From NCBI GenBank assembly GCA_050299855.1, contig JBNKWQ010000048.1, forward strand, positions 62,001 to 126,000: 64,000 bases of DNA, given 5' to 3'. This document shows positions 1 to 9,202 of the stretch, piece by piece. Origin of the DNA: Hahella sp050299855 (GTDB lineage: Bacteria > Pseudomonadota > Gammaproteobacteria > Pseudomonadales > Oleiphilaceae). The position numbers and the translations under genes were made by a program. Each line of letters starts with the position of its first letter. Within the stretch, counting starts at the first letter, position 1. The notes below the pieces were generated by a model, which saw nothing but the letters and a program-made list of their open reading frames with translations, was not told where the DNA came from and did no database searches.

Positions 1-167
1 GGCTTCCCGTTATGAATCCATTCCCCTTTGCGGTTGATCGACATGTCGATCTCTACCTCAACCTCCGGATGCCACTTTTCCACAGGCGGATTTGACTCAG
101 CACCTATTTCTTCCAACAACTTGGCAAATTCTTCCGGACTTCTTTTAAGCGGTGTCGATTCGGTCAC
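1..167 (-). CDS. DUF1285 family protein, N-terminal part (runs off the left edge)
   Basis: Reading the minus strand from a GTG at 167 gives 55 uninterrupted codons to the window edge. The fragment contains PPVEKWHPE (residues 27-35) followed by a DxxINRKGEWIHNG segment. That is the opening block of the DUF1285 family, small proteins of unknown function common in Pseudomonas-like gammaproteobacteria. The start lies 4 bases after the stop of the upstream radical SAM gene, and a GAGG sequence inside that gene's last codons can act as ribosome binding site, so the two are probably co-transcribed. No function can be given. The frame is open further upstream, so the exact start is less certain than the gene. 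Confidence 0.7.
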   Translation of the reverse strand, partial: MTESTPLKRSPEEFAKLLEEIGAESNPPVEKWHPEVEVEIDMSINRKGEWIHNGK

Positions 168-171
168 AATT

Positions 172-1065
172 TTATAGACCTCGCTGCCATTCTTGCCTAA
201 GTACAACGGCCTCAGGGTGATGAATAGCCTGATCCAGCTTTGCCAGCATTACCGCCTTATCTCGCCCTAATACACCTTTCAGCACCAGATAATTGGACGC
301 ATGATCGCTTCGAAATATCGTTTTTTTGAGATCGGTATGTTGGAGAAATAGACGCTCTTCCTTGAACAACTCTCTCTGTCCTGGCATGTCGAAATCTTTA
401 AAATACTGTTTTAACCTTTCCTGCCCCAGCGGAAACGAGACGACCAGAGTGGACAGAAAATCCGGTTGGGCCTGGTTAACCATATTGGCACTATTCAAGG
501 CATGTTGCTCCCAATAACGTCGCCCGCCCAATCCATTCAATATCATGACTGAACTTCTAAGTCCGGCAGATTTTATTTTTACCAGAGCCTCAACGGTAGT
601 AGCCCGAGATTCACCTTTCTGCACCAAATGAAGCACAAAATCATCACCAGATTCCGCCCCTAGGTATAGTAGATCAAGCCCCAACAGCTTAAGTTCCACT
701 AACTCCTCCACTGTTTTATTCTTTATATTTCGAGGAAGACAGTAAGAAGACACTCGCTGCAGGTCTGGAAAGTAGTGGTTAAGCCACTCCAATATCTGCT
801 TCAGCCGCCTGAACGACAGCACCATAGCATCCCCATCAGCCAAAAAGACTCGCTTGACCGTATATCCCTGAGCAGCAATCGATTTAATCTCTTCAAGGAC
901 TCTGTCTGCTTGTTTAGCCTTAAACTTTTTTTGCGGTGCAGTATACATGTCGCAAAAGGTACAACGATTCCAGGAACAGCCATTAGTAACCTGCAAAATC
1001 AGGGAACCGGCTTCACTGGGAGGTCTAAAAACAGGTTCGATATAGTGGAGGGGAATGCTTGGCAT
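172..1065 (-). CDS. Radical SAM domain protein
   Basis: A 297-residue protein with a cysteine cluster GCSWNRCTFC at about residues 29-38, the site expected to bind the 4Fe-4S cluster. The first two cysteines are four residues apart rather than the usual three, a variant seen in a group of uncharacterised radical SAM proteins. Later features (FLADGDAM, YLGAESGDD, ILNGLGG) fit the TIM-barrel strands that bind S-adenosylmethionine. No extra C-terminal cysteine clusters are seen. The substrate is unknown. It sits just upstream of the DUF1285 gene and is divergent from the class V aminotransferase, 123 bases away. Confidence 0.85.
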   Translation of the reverse strand: MPSIPLHYIEPVFRPPSEAGSLILQVTNGCSWNRCTFCDMYTAPQKKFKAKQADRVLEEIKSIAAQGYTVKRVFLADGDAMVLSFRRLKQILEWLNHYFPDLQRVSSYCLPRNIKNKTVEELVELKLLGLDLLYLGAESGDDFVLHLVQKGESRATTVEALVKIKSAGLRSSVMILNGLGGRRYWEQHALNSANMVNQAQPDFLSTLVVSFPLGQERLKQYFKDFDMPGQRELFKEERLFLQHTDLKKTIFRSDHASNYLVLKGVLGRDKAVMLAKLDQAIHHPEAVVLRQEWQRGL

Positions 1066-1188
1066 CGATTTATAAACTTCCAGACTTTAAATTGAGTTGT
1101 CGCGGCGCTCATTATAACCTTTAGCACGCCATACCTTTAACCTGCTAAGTTGACTACTCAACAATAATCTGATTGCAAAGGATAATCC

Positions 1189-2349
1189 GTGACAGAAGCC
1201 GAGCTACAAACAATGATTCGCCAGGAGTTCCCGCTAACAGAGCCACTGATTCACCTTAACCACGCAGCTGTTGGACCTTGGCCATTACGAACAAAAGAAG
1301 CAATAGTCGCGTTTGCAGAAGAAAATATGCGCGAAGGATCGACGCATTACATGCAATGGCTCAAGACTGAAAGCCTCTTGAGACATCAATTGGCAAACCT
1401 CATTAACGCTAATTCCAGCGACGAAATAGCCCTCAGCAAAAACACCTCAGAAGCGCTATCTATGGTTGCCTATGGAGTTCAGTGGCAAGCTGGAGACGAA
1501 ATCATCATCACGGATCAGGAGTTCCCTTCCAACCGTATTGTGTGGGAAACCCTGCAGGGTCGATTTGGTGTAAAAGTTATCACTGCGCGTCTTTTGAGTG
1601 AGTCCACACCTGAAGATGCAATACTAGATTGTATTACCCCAAATACCCGGCTGGTATCAGTCAGCTCCATACAGTATGGAACCGGATTAAAGTTGAACCT
1701 GAATGCCCTGGGGCAAAAACTTCACACTGATAAAGTACTTTTTTGTGTGGATGCTATTCAATCAGTGGGAGCCTGCCCTATAGATGTCGAAAGGGACCAC
1801 ATAGACTTTTTGATGGCCGACGGTCATAAGTGGATGCTGGGCCCCGAAGGACTCGCCTTATTTTATGTAAGGCAAGAAAGACAAAGTGATTTACAGCTAA
1901 ACCAGTTTGGCTGGCATATGGTCAAAGACCGCGGTAATTATGACCGAAATGAATGGGAGCCTGCCGACAACGCCGTGAGATTTGAATGTGGCAGCCCAAA
2001 CATGCTGGCTACACATGCGTTGAGCGCCAGCGTTGGATTGCTGCAACAGGTCGGTATTGAAAGGGTTGAGACTTTAATTAAGCAGAAAGTTCATACACTG
2101 GCTGAAATGCTGACTGATATCCCCTCCATCAATATTCTCACGAATCTGAGCCCAGAGAGATTCAACGGGATACTTACCTTTAAAGCGAAAGGAAAAGACA
2201 GCAATCAGTTGTATGAAGAATTAAAGCAAAAATCCATACTTTGCGCTTGCCGTGGTGGCGGTGTCAGATTTTCTCCACATTTTTATACCCCAGACGCAGC
2301 ATTTGCCTCAGCAGTAGATGTGGTACGATCCTGCTTAACGCTAAAATAA
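1189..2349 (+). CDS. Class V aminotransferase (cysteine desulfurase-like), PLP-dependent
   Basis: A 386-residue fold-type I PLP enzyme. Asp188 in FCVDAIQS and the Schiff-base lysine Lys214 in ADGHKWMLGPEG are the usual cofactor contacts. The region around residue 80 (ALSKNTSEAL) matches the phosphate-binding area of the class V family. The C-terminal stretch CACRGGGVRFSPHFY is typical of isopenicillin-N-epimerase/kynureninase-like members. I see no clear active-site loop cysteine of the IscS/SufS type, so sulfur transfer is not shown and the substrate is open. The start is GTG, with AAGGAT upstream as ribosome binding site. It converges with sixA, 18 bases apart. Confidence 0.85.
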   Translation: MTEAELQTMIRQEFPLTEPLIHLNHAAVGPWPLRTKEAIVAFAEENMREGSTHYMQWLKTESLLRHQLANLINANSSDEIALSKNTSEALSMVAYGVQWQAGDEIIITDQEFPSNRIVWETLQGRFGVKVITARLLSESTPEDAILDCITPNTRLVSVSSIQYGTGLKLNLNALGQKLHTDKVLFCVDAIQSVGACPIDVERDHIDFLMADGHKWMLGPEGLALFYVRQERQSDLQLNQFGWHMVKDRGNYDRNEWEPADNAVRFECGSPNMLATHALSASVGLLQQVGIERVETLIKQKVHTLAEMLTDIPSINILTNLSPERFNGILTFKAKGKDSNQLYEELKQKSILCACRGGGVRFSPHFYTPDAAFASAVDVVRSCLTLK

Positions 2350-2367
2350 GTTTGCTATTTGAACAGG

Positions 2368-2841
2368 CTAGTAGAGCCTCGTCTCAAACTGCCCGCAACC
2401 AAGCCCCCATATGTCGGCTATATAGGCACGTACCTCGCTGGTATGAAAACCTTGCGAGCTGAATTTATTACCCTGAACAATCAGGGAACTCAAGGCAGCA
2501 ACCAGGGGCATGTGACTTACCAATATAAACGGGGCATCGGCGAATGGCTCAAGTTCTTTAAAACAGATTTCAGGCTCATCATCTGGTGTGGCGAAGTCAA
2601 AGCACTTCATAGCTGTAACAGCAGGTATAGTGGCTCGAAGCTCTTGCGCTGTCTGCCTTGCTCGAGTGAAAGGGCTGTGTAATAAAGTCACAGACTCTAT
2701 CTCAAGCTTGGAGATATAGTCTCCAAGTTGCTGGGCAATCTGCTTACTGTAGGCCGCTCCATATGCAGTCAGCTGTCTTTCCGCGTCGGAAGCAGCATGC
2801 GCCTCCGCCTCACCGTGACGCATGATAAAAAAATGCCCCAT
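2368..2841 (-). CDS. sixA: Phosphohistidine phosphatase SixA
   Basis: A 157-residue histidine-phosphatase-superfamily protein. It opens with the phosphate pocket motif MRHGEAEAH (Arg8, His9, Gly10), where His9 would be the phosphorylated nucleophile. A second conserved segment, LLHSPFTRARQTAQEL, and a late LVSHMPLVAAL supply the other catalytic Arg and His. Length and motif order match SixA, which removes phosphate from histidine phosphotransfer domains or phosphotransferase-system proteins. GGAG lies upstream of the ATG. It follows gpsA on the same strand with a 98-base gap, a neighbourhood common in gammaproteobacteria. Confidence 0.9.
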   Translation of the reverse strand: MGHFFIMRHGEAEAHAASDAERQLTAYGAAYSKQIAQQLGDYISKLEIESVTLLHSPFTRARQTAQELRATIPAVTAMKCFDFATPDDEPEICFKELEPFADAPFILVSHMPLVAALSSLIVQGNKFSSQGFHTSEVRAYIADIWGLGCGQFETRLY

Positions 2842-2939
2842 TTCTTACTCCATATTATTGACGATCATCCATGTCTTACTTGATACGGGCAAATAAAATC
2901 CTATCAAAGCCATAAGAGATACACCGAACTGCGAAACCA

Positions 2940-3953
2940 TTAATCATTCCTTGGAAGAATAAATTCAACGTCGCTATTTTGGTCACGCAGCATTAGTTGA
3001 GTAATAACTTTATCAAGTGGAATATCATCATAAATAATCTTGTATAGCCCCTTCACCAACGGCATGTCCACCCCCATCTCCTCAGATTTAAGATAGATGA
3101 TTCTTGTGGTATTCACACCTTCAGCCACTTCCCCCAAATTATTTACCGTTTCTTCAAGAGACTCTCCATTTCCCAGTGCAAAGCCAACACGAAAGTTTCT
3201 GCTTAACGATGATGTACACGTAACGATTAGATCCCCTACACCTGCCATGCCGAGGAAAGTCATAGGGTTAGCCCCCATTTCGACAGCAAAGCGACTCATT
3301 TCCGCGAGACTTCGGGTAATCAGCATGGCTTTAGTGTTTTCACCCAAGGATCTTGCTGCCGCCATGCCCGATATGATGGCATAAATATTTTTTAGCGCTC
3401 CCCCCAACTCTACCCCGTACATATCAGTGTTGGCATACACTCGGAAGGCAGCATTACTAAGTGCTTCCTGAACCCTTGTTCTCAACTCATCGCTGGTACT
3501 GGCAATGACTGTCGCCGTCAGACAGCCCAGTGCTACCTCCTTGGCAAGGTTTGGACCACTAAGAACACCGACACTATTAGCTGGCAATTCGCTTGTCAAA
3601 ATATCACTCATCAGTGAAAAGCCAGCTTCTTCAATACCTTTTGTAGTGCTTATCCAGTATTGTGATTTATTAGAATAGATCTTGGCTTCTTGAACCACCT
3701 GTCGAAAAGACTTGCTGGGAACGGATACAAACACCAAATCTGCCTGTATAACAGCAGCCTCCAGATTTGTTGTTGCTCTTAATGCCTCACTTAATACAGC
3801 ATCCGGCAGGTACTTCCTATTTACATGTACCGCATTAATTTCGTCAGCGCGCTGCTGATCCCGCATCCATAATGTGGTTTCAAATCCATTTGTGGCAGCA
3901 ATATTGGCAATAGCTGTACCAAAACTCCCCCCACCTAATACACATATTTTCAT
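2940..3953 (-). CDS. gpsA: Glycerol-3-phosphate dehydrogenase [NAD(P)+]
   Basis: A 337-residue cytoplasmic enzyme making sn-glycerol-3-phosphate from dihydroxyacetone phosphate for phospholipid synthesis. The N-terminal GGGSFGTAIA (residues 7-16) is the dinucleotide-binding loop. ISTTKGIE, LSGPNLAKEVA and VELGGALKNIYAI supply the substrate and catalytic lysine segments, followed by GMAGVGDLIVTCTS. Length and motif order are normal for GpsA. It reads in the same direction as the upstream STAS/PP2C pair but is separated by 158 bases in which I find no convincing gene. Confidence 0.95.
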   Translation of the reverse strand: MKICVLGGGSFGTAIANIAATNGFETTLWMRDQQRADEINAVHVNRKYLPDAVLSEALRATTNLEAAVIQADLVFVSVPSKSFRQVVQEAKIYSNKSQYWISTTKGIEEAGFSLMSDILTSELPANSVGVLSGPNLAKEVALGCLTATVIASTSDELRTRVQEALSNAAFRVYANTDMYGVELGGALKNIYAIISGMAAARSLGENTKAMLITRSLAEMSRFAVEMGANPMTFLGMAGVGDLIVTCTSSLSRNFRVGFALGNGESLEETVNNLGEVAEGVNTTRIIYLKSEEMGVDMPLVKGLYKIIYDDIPLDKVITQLMLRDQNSDVEFILPRND

Positions 3954-4111
3954 CCAAACCAGTCTCTTAAGTTATGAAGCATCCATAAAGAAGGCAGGTG
4001 CGTAACGGAGCATATTCCGCCAACACGCTGATTTTAAAACTTTTACCCTGCTGATGTGACAATACGATAATAACTTGGAGTGAATAACACCACTGCTGTG
4101 GTATTTCCATA

Positions 4112-4612
4112 CTAGGGGGAAGCCTGTGTCTGCTCTTCTTCAAGGGCCTTAACAAGGTCTTTAAATGCTGCTCTATTATTGGAATTAAGGTCCATTAACA
4201 CTCTATGCGCTGCCAAGACCTTTTCCCTGACTTCTTGCTCCGAAGCTACCAGGATAGGAATTTCATCAAGATGCTTAATTTCAGTTGCGGCTTTCTCAAC
4301 AATAATAAACAGTTCATCGAAGCCCATAGAGTGGATGAGACGGGTGATATCGGGATTAGTAGAAATAATAGTTGGCAGCAGTTTGTTGTTTTTTCGCGCA
4401 AATATGCCGATTTTTGCCAGCAACCCAAGTGTGGTGCTATCCACCACTGATGTCTCAGTAAGGTCGATAACCACTGTCAGGAAGTTAGAATCACCCTTCA
4501 TCATGTCGATGAGTCGATCTAGCGTTGAGCAAAGATACAATCGGATTTCGCCGATGAACTTTAGTACGTAAATACCCTGCTTCTCGGCCTGGAGTATTTT
4601 ATACCCGGACAT
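4112..4612 (-). CDS. STAS-domain anti-sigma factor antagonist, HsbA-like
   Basis: A 166-residue cytoplasmic protein. Its first ~110 residues form a STAS domain: a beta-strand opening, VVIDLTETSVVDSTTLGLLAKIG, and a C-terminal helix. Ser59 in VDSTTLG is in the place of the phosphorylatable serine of SpoIIAA/RsbV proteins. The remainder is a charged helical tail ending in Glu- and Gln-rich residues. It directly follows the PP2C regulator gene, the same order as hsbR-hsbA in Pseudomonas, where HsbA controls an anti-sigma factor of the flagellar/biofilm switch; that role here is inference. The ATG at 4612 was chosen; the codon before it is TTG and could also start. Confidence 0.85.
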   Translation of the reverse strand: MSGYKILQAEKQGIYVLKFIGEIRLYLCSTLDRLIDMMKGDSNFLTVVIDLTETSVVDSTTLGLLAKIGIFARKNNKLLPTIISTNPDITRLIHSMGFDELFIIVEKAATEIKHLDEIPILVASEQEVREKVLAAHRVLMDLNSNNRAAFKDLVKALEEEQTQASP

Positions 4613-4615
4613 CAA

Positions 4616-5794
4616 TTACACCGTTGATTCCAGTATGGATACTATAGCGATATCGTCAGGCAGCTCAGTAACCCAGCCTAATCCAAACGCCTCTTCTAAA
4701 CTTTCTATAGTGTGACTCGCGGACTGTACGGTTTCAAGAAGGTAGGCTTCTTTTTCTGCTAACGATTTGGCATTTATCATTTCCAACAACCCGTCGGAAC
4801 ACACAACTAAAGAAAATCCAGGAGCTAAAGGCTCTTCATAGAGTGGATACTTGGGCTCTTCGAACAATCCGACAGGGGGCCCTTTACCTTCCAAATACCT
4901 AGAATGCCCATTCACGGAAATCACCGGCATCGGAAAGTGAGCCCCTATAGAGTAGGTCAATATCCGGGATTCCGTGTCAATAATACCGGCGAACATTGTG
5001 AGGTGCTTACCTAGGTCAGTTTCCATGAGTTCGGAATTAACCCTGGATAGGAATCGATCGGGGTAAAGTACATCATCACTGGAATGGCGACGGAGGTTAC
5101 GCTGCAGGCGATTAGTCAGGTTTTTCAGCAATACCGTCACAAAAGCTGAAGACGCCCCATGGCCGGAAACGTCAGCAAAATAGAAGACCACCTGGGTCTT
5201 GCTGACTGGGAAGTAGTCAAAAAAATCACCGCTAAGATAAAGTGAGGGTTTGATGCAATGATCGAAGCGGATATTCCCAAACTCAAGCTTACGCTCGGGA
5301 AGCATTTTCATTTGAATCTGGCGGCCGGCTTTATGATCTGCCTGTAGCTCTTCCAATCCTGCGCGCAGACTCTTATTCGCCTGCTCAAGCTCGGACCGGT
5401 ATTGCTGATTCTCCCGAGCCAGCCTTACTTGACCTAATAAACGTCCGACCGTCGAATCAAGGTCAGCCGTATTGATCATGGTCTTATCCACAAAACCCGC
5501 AGCACCCATTCGCAGGGCGGTAATGATACTCTCGGAGACAACATCATCACTGATTACCACAAATGGCGGACGATGAGGCAGTGTCTGTAACGCCTCATGA
5601 ATAACAGACAATTCTTCTATAGGGAAAGACCCGATGACGAGATCAGGTTGGAGGCGATCTAAATTGGGCAAAAATTCTTGGAGCGAGGAATAAATTTCGA
5701 CATAGTACCCCTGAGAGTCTAGATGCTCTTTTATGTGACCTGCCGATTTCTTATCAGCATCAATTATGACGAGCGTTTCCTCAAGGTCGGCCAT
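4616..5794 (-). CDS. Receiver-PP2C phosphatase regulator, HsbR/RsbU-like, with degenerate receiver
   Basis: A 392-residue protein. Residues ~1-125 have a response-regulator receiver fold, ~130-155 form a coiled-coil linker rich in Glu/Gln, and the rest is a SpoIIE/PP2C-type serine phosphatase. The metal-binding acidic residues are seen in GDFFDYF and ADVSGHGASS, with VVCSDGLLE further on. It should dephosphorylate the STAS protein encoded directly downstream. Oddity: the strand that normally ends in the phosphoacceptor Asp reads PDLVIGSFPIEE, with Ser56 in the expected position, although the acidic pocket IIDAD (residues 10-14) is kept. Control by phosphorylation is therefore doubtful. Confidence 0.85.
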   Translation of the reverse strand: MADLEETLVIIDADKKSAGHIKEHLDSQGYYVEIYSSLQEFLPNLDRLQPDLVIGSFPIEELSVIHEALQTLPHRPPFVVISDDVVSESIITALRMGAAGFVDKTMINTADLDSTVGRLLGQVRLARENQQYRSELEQANKSLRAGLEELQADHKAGRQIQMKMLPERKLEFGNIRFDHCIKPSLYLSGDFFDYFPVSKTQVVFYFADVSGHGASSAFVTVLLKNLTNRLQRNLRRHSSDDVLYPDRFLSRVNSELMETDLGKHLTMFAGIIDTESRILTYSIGAHFPMPVISVNGHSRYLEGKGPPVGLFEEPKYPLYEEPLAPGFSLVVCSDGLLEMINAKSLAEKEAYLLETVQSASHTIESLEEAFGLGWVTELPDDIAIVSILESTV

Positions 5795-6021
5795 AGTATT
5801 CGCCGAAATTTCCTGCTTGTTTTTGTTTCGCTAGGATAAGTTCTAAAAGTTGCACTGCTGAAACTACTCACTACATTCGTCAGACCATAGAATGGTTTTA
5901 GCGGACAATCGTTCGACCTGCAACGTACAAATGCAACATAATGACAAAAATTAGAATTATCATACTAACTGCCTAAGCGACAGTTTATACGCATTTTTAC
6001 TACTCAAGTGCAATTACACAT

Positions 6022-7500
6022 ATGGATAATACTCTCTACGACTTATTAGGTGTTCGGGATCGCTTGATTATGGATCCTGTTCATGGCGGCATCTCATTGT
6101 TCAAACATGAGGTGGCCATTTTGGATCACCCTTTATTTCAGCGCCTCAGGTATATCTGCCAAAACGACATCCTATCCTATGTATTTCCAGGCGCCACACA
6201 CTCGCGCTTTCTACATAGCATAGGCACCATGCATGTCGGTCATCGCATGTATCGTGGCTTGATAGAGTCCTGTCTGCGCCGTTACCGACGTGAAGAAGGC
6301 ACCTTAAATCCGGAACAATTGTCCAGCATCAACTATTTCAATAAGTTGGTTCGCCTAGCCTGTTTGCTACACGACTGCGGACACAGTAGTTTTTCCCACC
6401 AGTTTTCACAAGTGGAAACAATTTCTGACCTTCTAAATAGGCCCGGGCGATTTGCAGAGTTGTGGGCAGGTGTTGATCCCTCCGGCATCTATAACGACCT
6501 GCCGGCAGAACTCGAACATGAACATTTTTCAGTACGCTGTGCCTTTGAAATTTTAACTGACGATATAACCTGCCAGGCAGAAATTAATGCCCATGATGTT
6601 TTGGCGTTAATGGAAACTACAGACGTCAATCTAAGTTTGCTATTCCAAGAACACAGCACTCAGCTATGGCCCTTAATCACTGGCCATCTCGAAATACCAA
6701 GCAATGCCGCCCAACACCTTCGCAATGTACTGAAATTGATTGTGTCCGGTGAAATTGATGCTGATAGAGCTGATTACATGCTTCGGGATGGATTTCACTC
6801 TTCCGTCACCATTGGCGGCTTCAACCTGGACCACCTGTTGAAAAACCTGCATATCGGCTGGGACTCTGAAGCAGATTGGATGGGACTGGCTATTACCCCC
6901 AAAGGACTTGGCGCTCTGGAAGACTTTGTTTACTCCCGCCATCAAATGTATCGCAAGGTTTATGGGCACAAAACCTCTATTGGATTTGACTGGATATTGC
7001 GCCAGGCGATAGAAGAAGTCATGTTACAACCTCCGGTATATCAGTATATCGATCAGTGCCTTAGCGACATTCGCGCATTTCGATACCTCACTGACAACTA
7101 CTTCTGGGAACAATTCCGGATGAAAGCGCAAATTGATGATCAAAGCTATTCAGCCATGATGATGGATCGTCGCAGGCTCACTCATCTCCACAGTATGGAG
7201 AACGTGAAGCGAGATGAACTGGCTCCGAAAATAAAAAAGGTCGCTGATTTCAATAATGTTGAACCGGAACAAATAGTTTGCTGCGAACTACGGGCCAGGT
7301 TTTCCAAGATTCGGGAAGACTACGACAAAATCAAAGTGTTGAACAAAAAGCCACAAAGTGGACGCGAACAATCTCCTGAGATTTACTACTCACTAATCAA
7401 TGAGGAGAGTAGTTTTTTCCGGAAGTTTTCAGACAGCAGTATCGTGCATTTCTATCTGGCCCCATCAATCCCAACAGGCTATCCACGTTTGGATGGATGA
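6022..7500 (+). CDS. HD-domain phosphohydrolase (dNTPase/SAMHD1-like family)
   Basis: A 492-residue protein. THSRFLHSIGTMHVG (around residue 60) and LLHDCGHSSFSH (His117-Asp118) form the metal-binding HD site, and GEIDADRADYMLRDG supplies the distal Asp. This layout is that of the YwfO/SAMHD1-like group that hydrolyses dNTPs or other nucleotides; the natural substrate is not shown. The C-terminal ~150 residues are charged and less conserved. The ATG at 6022 has no strong ribosome binding site, but the domain starts soon after it (DPVHGGISL), so a much later start is unlikely. It is divergent from the PP2C gene, 227 bases apart. Confidence 0.85.
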   Translation: MDNTLYDLLGVRDRLIMDPVHGGISLFKHEVAILDHPLFQRLRYICQNDILSYVFPGATHSRFLHSIGTMHVGHRMYRGLIESCLRRYRREEGTLNPEQLSSINYFNKLVRLACLLHDCGHSSFSHQFSQVETISDLLNRPGRFAELWAGVDPSGIYNDLPAELEHEHFSVRCAFEILTDDITCQAEINAHDVLALMETTDVNLSLLFQEHSTQLWPLITGHLEIPSNAAQHLRNVLKLIVSGEIDADRADYMLRDGFHSSVTIGGFNLDHLLKNLHIGWDSEADWMGLAITPKGLGALEDFVYSRHQMYRKVYGHKTSIGFDWILRQAIEEVMLQPPVYQYIDQCLSDIRAFRYLTDNYFWEQFRMKAQIDDQSYSAMMMDRRRLTHLHSMENVKRDELAPKIKKVADFNNVEPEQIVCCELRARFSKIREDYDKIKVLNKKPQSGREQSPEIYYSLINEESSFFRKFSDSSIVHFYLAPSIPTGYPRLDG

Positions 7501-7669
7501 ATTATTGTCAGAACAATGCGAGTTTTAACCCTATTCCCACTCAATTTCCTCATTAGGGGACATTCATTGGTTGAGTCAGCCAACTGTTTGTGGTTTTCTT
7601 GGCCCAGAATGAAGCAGCGCACTGCAATACATGCAATCAAACCACTCTACCCAGCATAATAGGGGTTCT

Positions 7670-8479
7670 ATGAAAGTCGTATCATTCAACGTCAACGGAA
7701 TTCGGGCTCGCCTTCACCAGTTGGAACAACTTATTTCCGACTACCAGCCGGATATTATTGGACTCCAGGAAACCAAAGTCGAAGATGCCCTATTCCCCGA
7801 GGACGCAGTCCAGCAGTTGGGATATCATGTGCACTATCACGGCCAGAAAGGTCACTATGGTGTAGCACTACTCAGTAAACTACCTGCAAATGGTATTACT
7901 AAGGGTTTCGCAACAGACACCAAGAAATCCCAAAAGCGCTGGATTACCGGTGAGTTTTCGGTCAACGGAAGAACTCTGACGATTTGCAATGGCTACTTCC
8001 CCCAAGGGGAAAACCGCAGTCATCCCGAAAAATTCCCCAATAAAGCACAATTCTACGCTGACACCTTGGGCTTTCTAAAAAAACATTCACCGTCTAATTC
8101 CCTAATTGTGATGGGTGATTTAAACATTTCCCACCAGGATATCGACATCGGGATAGGTGAGGAGAATAGGAAACGTTGGCTACGTTCAGGTAAGTGCAGT
8201 TTTTTACCAGAAGAGCGTGAATGGCTGGAACAGGTCATGGCCTGGGGCCTGGAAGACACCTATCGTAAACACTTTCCCGACGACGCCAGTCATTTCAGTT
8301 GGTTCGACTACAGAAGTAAGGGTTTTGACGATAATCCCAAACGAGGTCTCAGAATTGACTTAATTCTTGCTACACAGCCGCTAAATGCTGTTTGTACGGC
8401 TGCGGGAATTGGTTACGATATCAGAGGGATGGAAAAACCTTCGGATCACGCGCCTATCTGGGCCGATTTTGACATTTGA
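7670..8479 (+). CDS. xthA: Exodeoxyribonuclease III
   Basis: A 269-residue Mg-dependent AP endonuclease/3'-5' exonuclease of base-excision repair. It begins MKVVSFNVNGIRAR, has the metal-binding Glu34 in GLQETKV, and continues with GYFPQGENR, MGDLNISHQDIDIG and the C-terminal SDHAPIWADFD, where Asp and His are catalytic. The frame is open further upstream to an ATG at 7631, but AGGGG at 7661-7665 precedes the ATG at 7670. That start gives the normal family length, so I used it. Confidence 0.95.
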   Translation: MKVVSFNVNGIRARLHQLEQLISDYQPDIIGLQETKVEDALFPEDAVQQLGYHVHYHGQKGHYGVALLSKLPANGITKGFATDTKKSQKRWITGEFSVNGRTLTICNGYFPQGENRSHPEKFPNKAQFYADTLGFLKKHSPSNSLIVMGDLNISHQDIDIGIGEENRKRWLRSGKCSFLPEEREWLEQVMAWGLEDTYRKHFPDDASHFSWFDYRSKGFDDNPKRGLRIDLILATQPLNAVCTAAGIGYDIRGMEKPSDHAPIWADFDI

Positions 8480-8558
8480 TGGCTAAAGGCTATCCAAGAT
8501 AGTTTTTCCATTTATCCAGTTAACAGTTCAGCTTCAAACCCAGTGGAAATATCAGGCA

Positions 8559-9179
8559 ATGAAAACAAAGGAACGGATTATTCACGTCAGTTTGGAACTG
8601 TTTAACCGGTATGGAGAACCTAACGTCACAACCCTACAAATAGCTGATGAACTGGATATTAGCCCAGGCAATCTGTACTACCACTACAAAAACAAAACCG
8701 AAATACTGGTGGAACTATACAGCAGATATGAAAGCCAGATGATGGAACTGCTTGACGTTCCTGATGTTGAAATCAGCTTGGAAGACCACTGGCTTTTCCT
8801 GCATTTGATATTCGAATGTATTTCCAAGTTTCAGTTTCTCTACAAAGATCTGGTTAATATTCTTCAGCGCTATGACAAGATCAGGTCAAAATTTAAAAAG
8901 ATATTACAAAAGAAAACTGAGGCGTCAGCGATGATCTGCCTGAGCCTGCGCCAGCAAGGTATATTGGATGCTTCTGATGATGAACTTAATTCCTTATGCC
9001 AGAACATTGTTTTGACTACGACTTACTGGCCCAGCTTTGACATCATCAGGCATGGCACGGGAGAACAAAAAATTAATCTGGCGAGGGGGATTCATCAGGT
9101 AATGTCACTAGTTGCCCCCTTCCTCAGAGAGGAAGAGCGCAATGACCTGCTGGCAATGAGCATGGAATACCTGGCCTAG
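8559..9179 (+). CDS. phaD: TetR-family regulator, PhaD-like
   Basis: A 206-residue regulator. Residues ~7-50 form the TetR helix-turn-helix (TTLQIADELDISPGNLYYHY). The following EDHWLFLHLIFE and the end MSLVAPF resemble Pseudomonas PhaD along the whole length, including its length of about 206 residues. In Pseudomonas, PhaD activates polyhydroxyalkanoate genes including the phasins. Here a phasin gene converges on it 23 bases away, which supports the assignment, but no PHA synthase is in the window. The symbol is by resemblance, not proof. Confidence 0.8.
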   Translation: MKTKERIIHVSLELFNRYGEPNVTTLQIADELDISPGNLYYHYKNKTEILVELYSRYESQMMELLDVPDVEISLEDHWLFLHLIFECISKFQFLYKDLVNILQRYDKIRSKFKKILQKKTEASAMICLSLRQQGILDASDDELNSLCQNIVLTTTYWPSFDIIRHGTGEQKINLARGIHQVMSLVAPFLREEERNDLLAMSMEYLA

Positions 9180-9202
9180 GGTTTTCCAACTGCTGTTGCC
9201 GG

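Noticed and set aside
2359..2682. 107-codon plus-strand frame
   Set aside because: It lies antisense inside sixA, whose motifs are complete; a shadow frame.
3967..4155. 62-codon minus-strand frame between hsbA-like and gpsA genes
   Set aside because: It overlaps the end of the STAS gene, has no good ribosome binding site, and its product looks like random low-conservation sequence.
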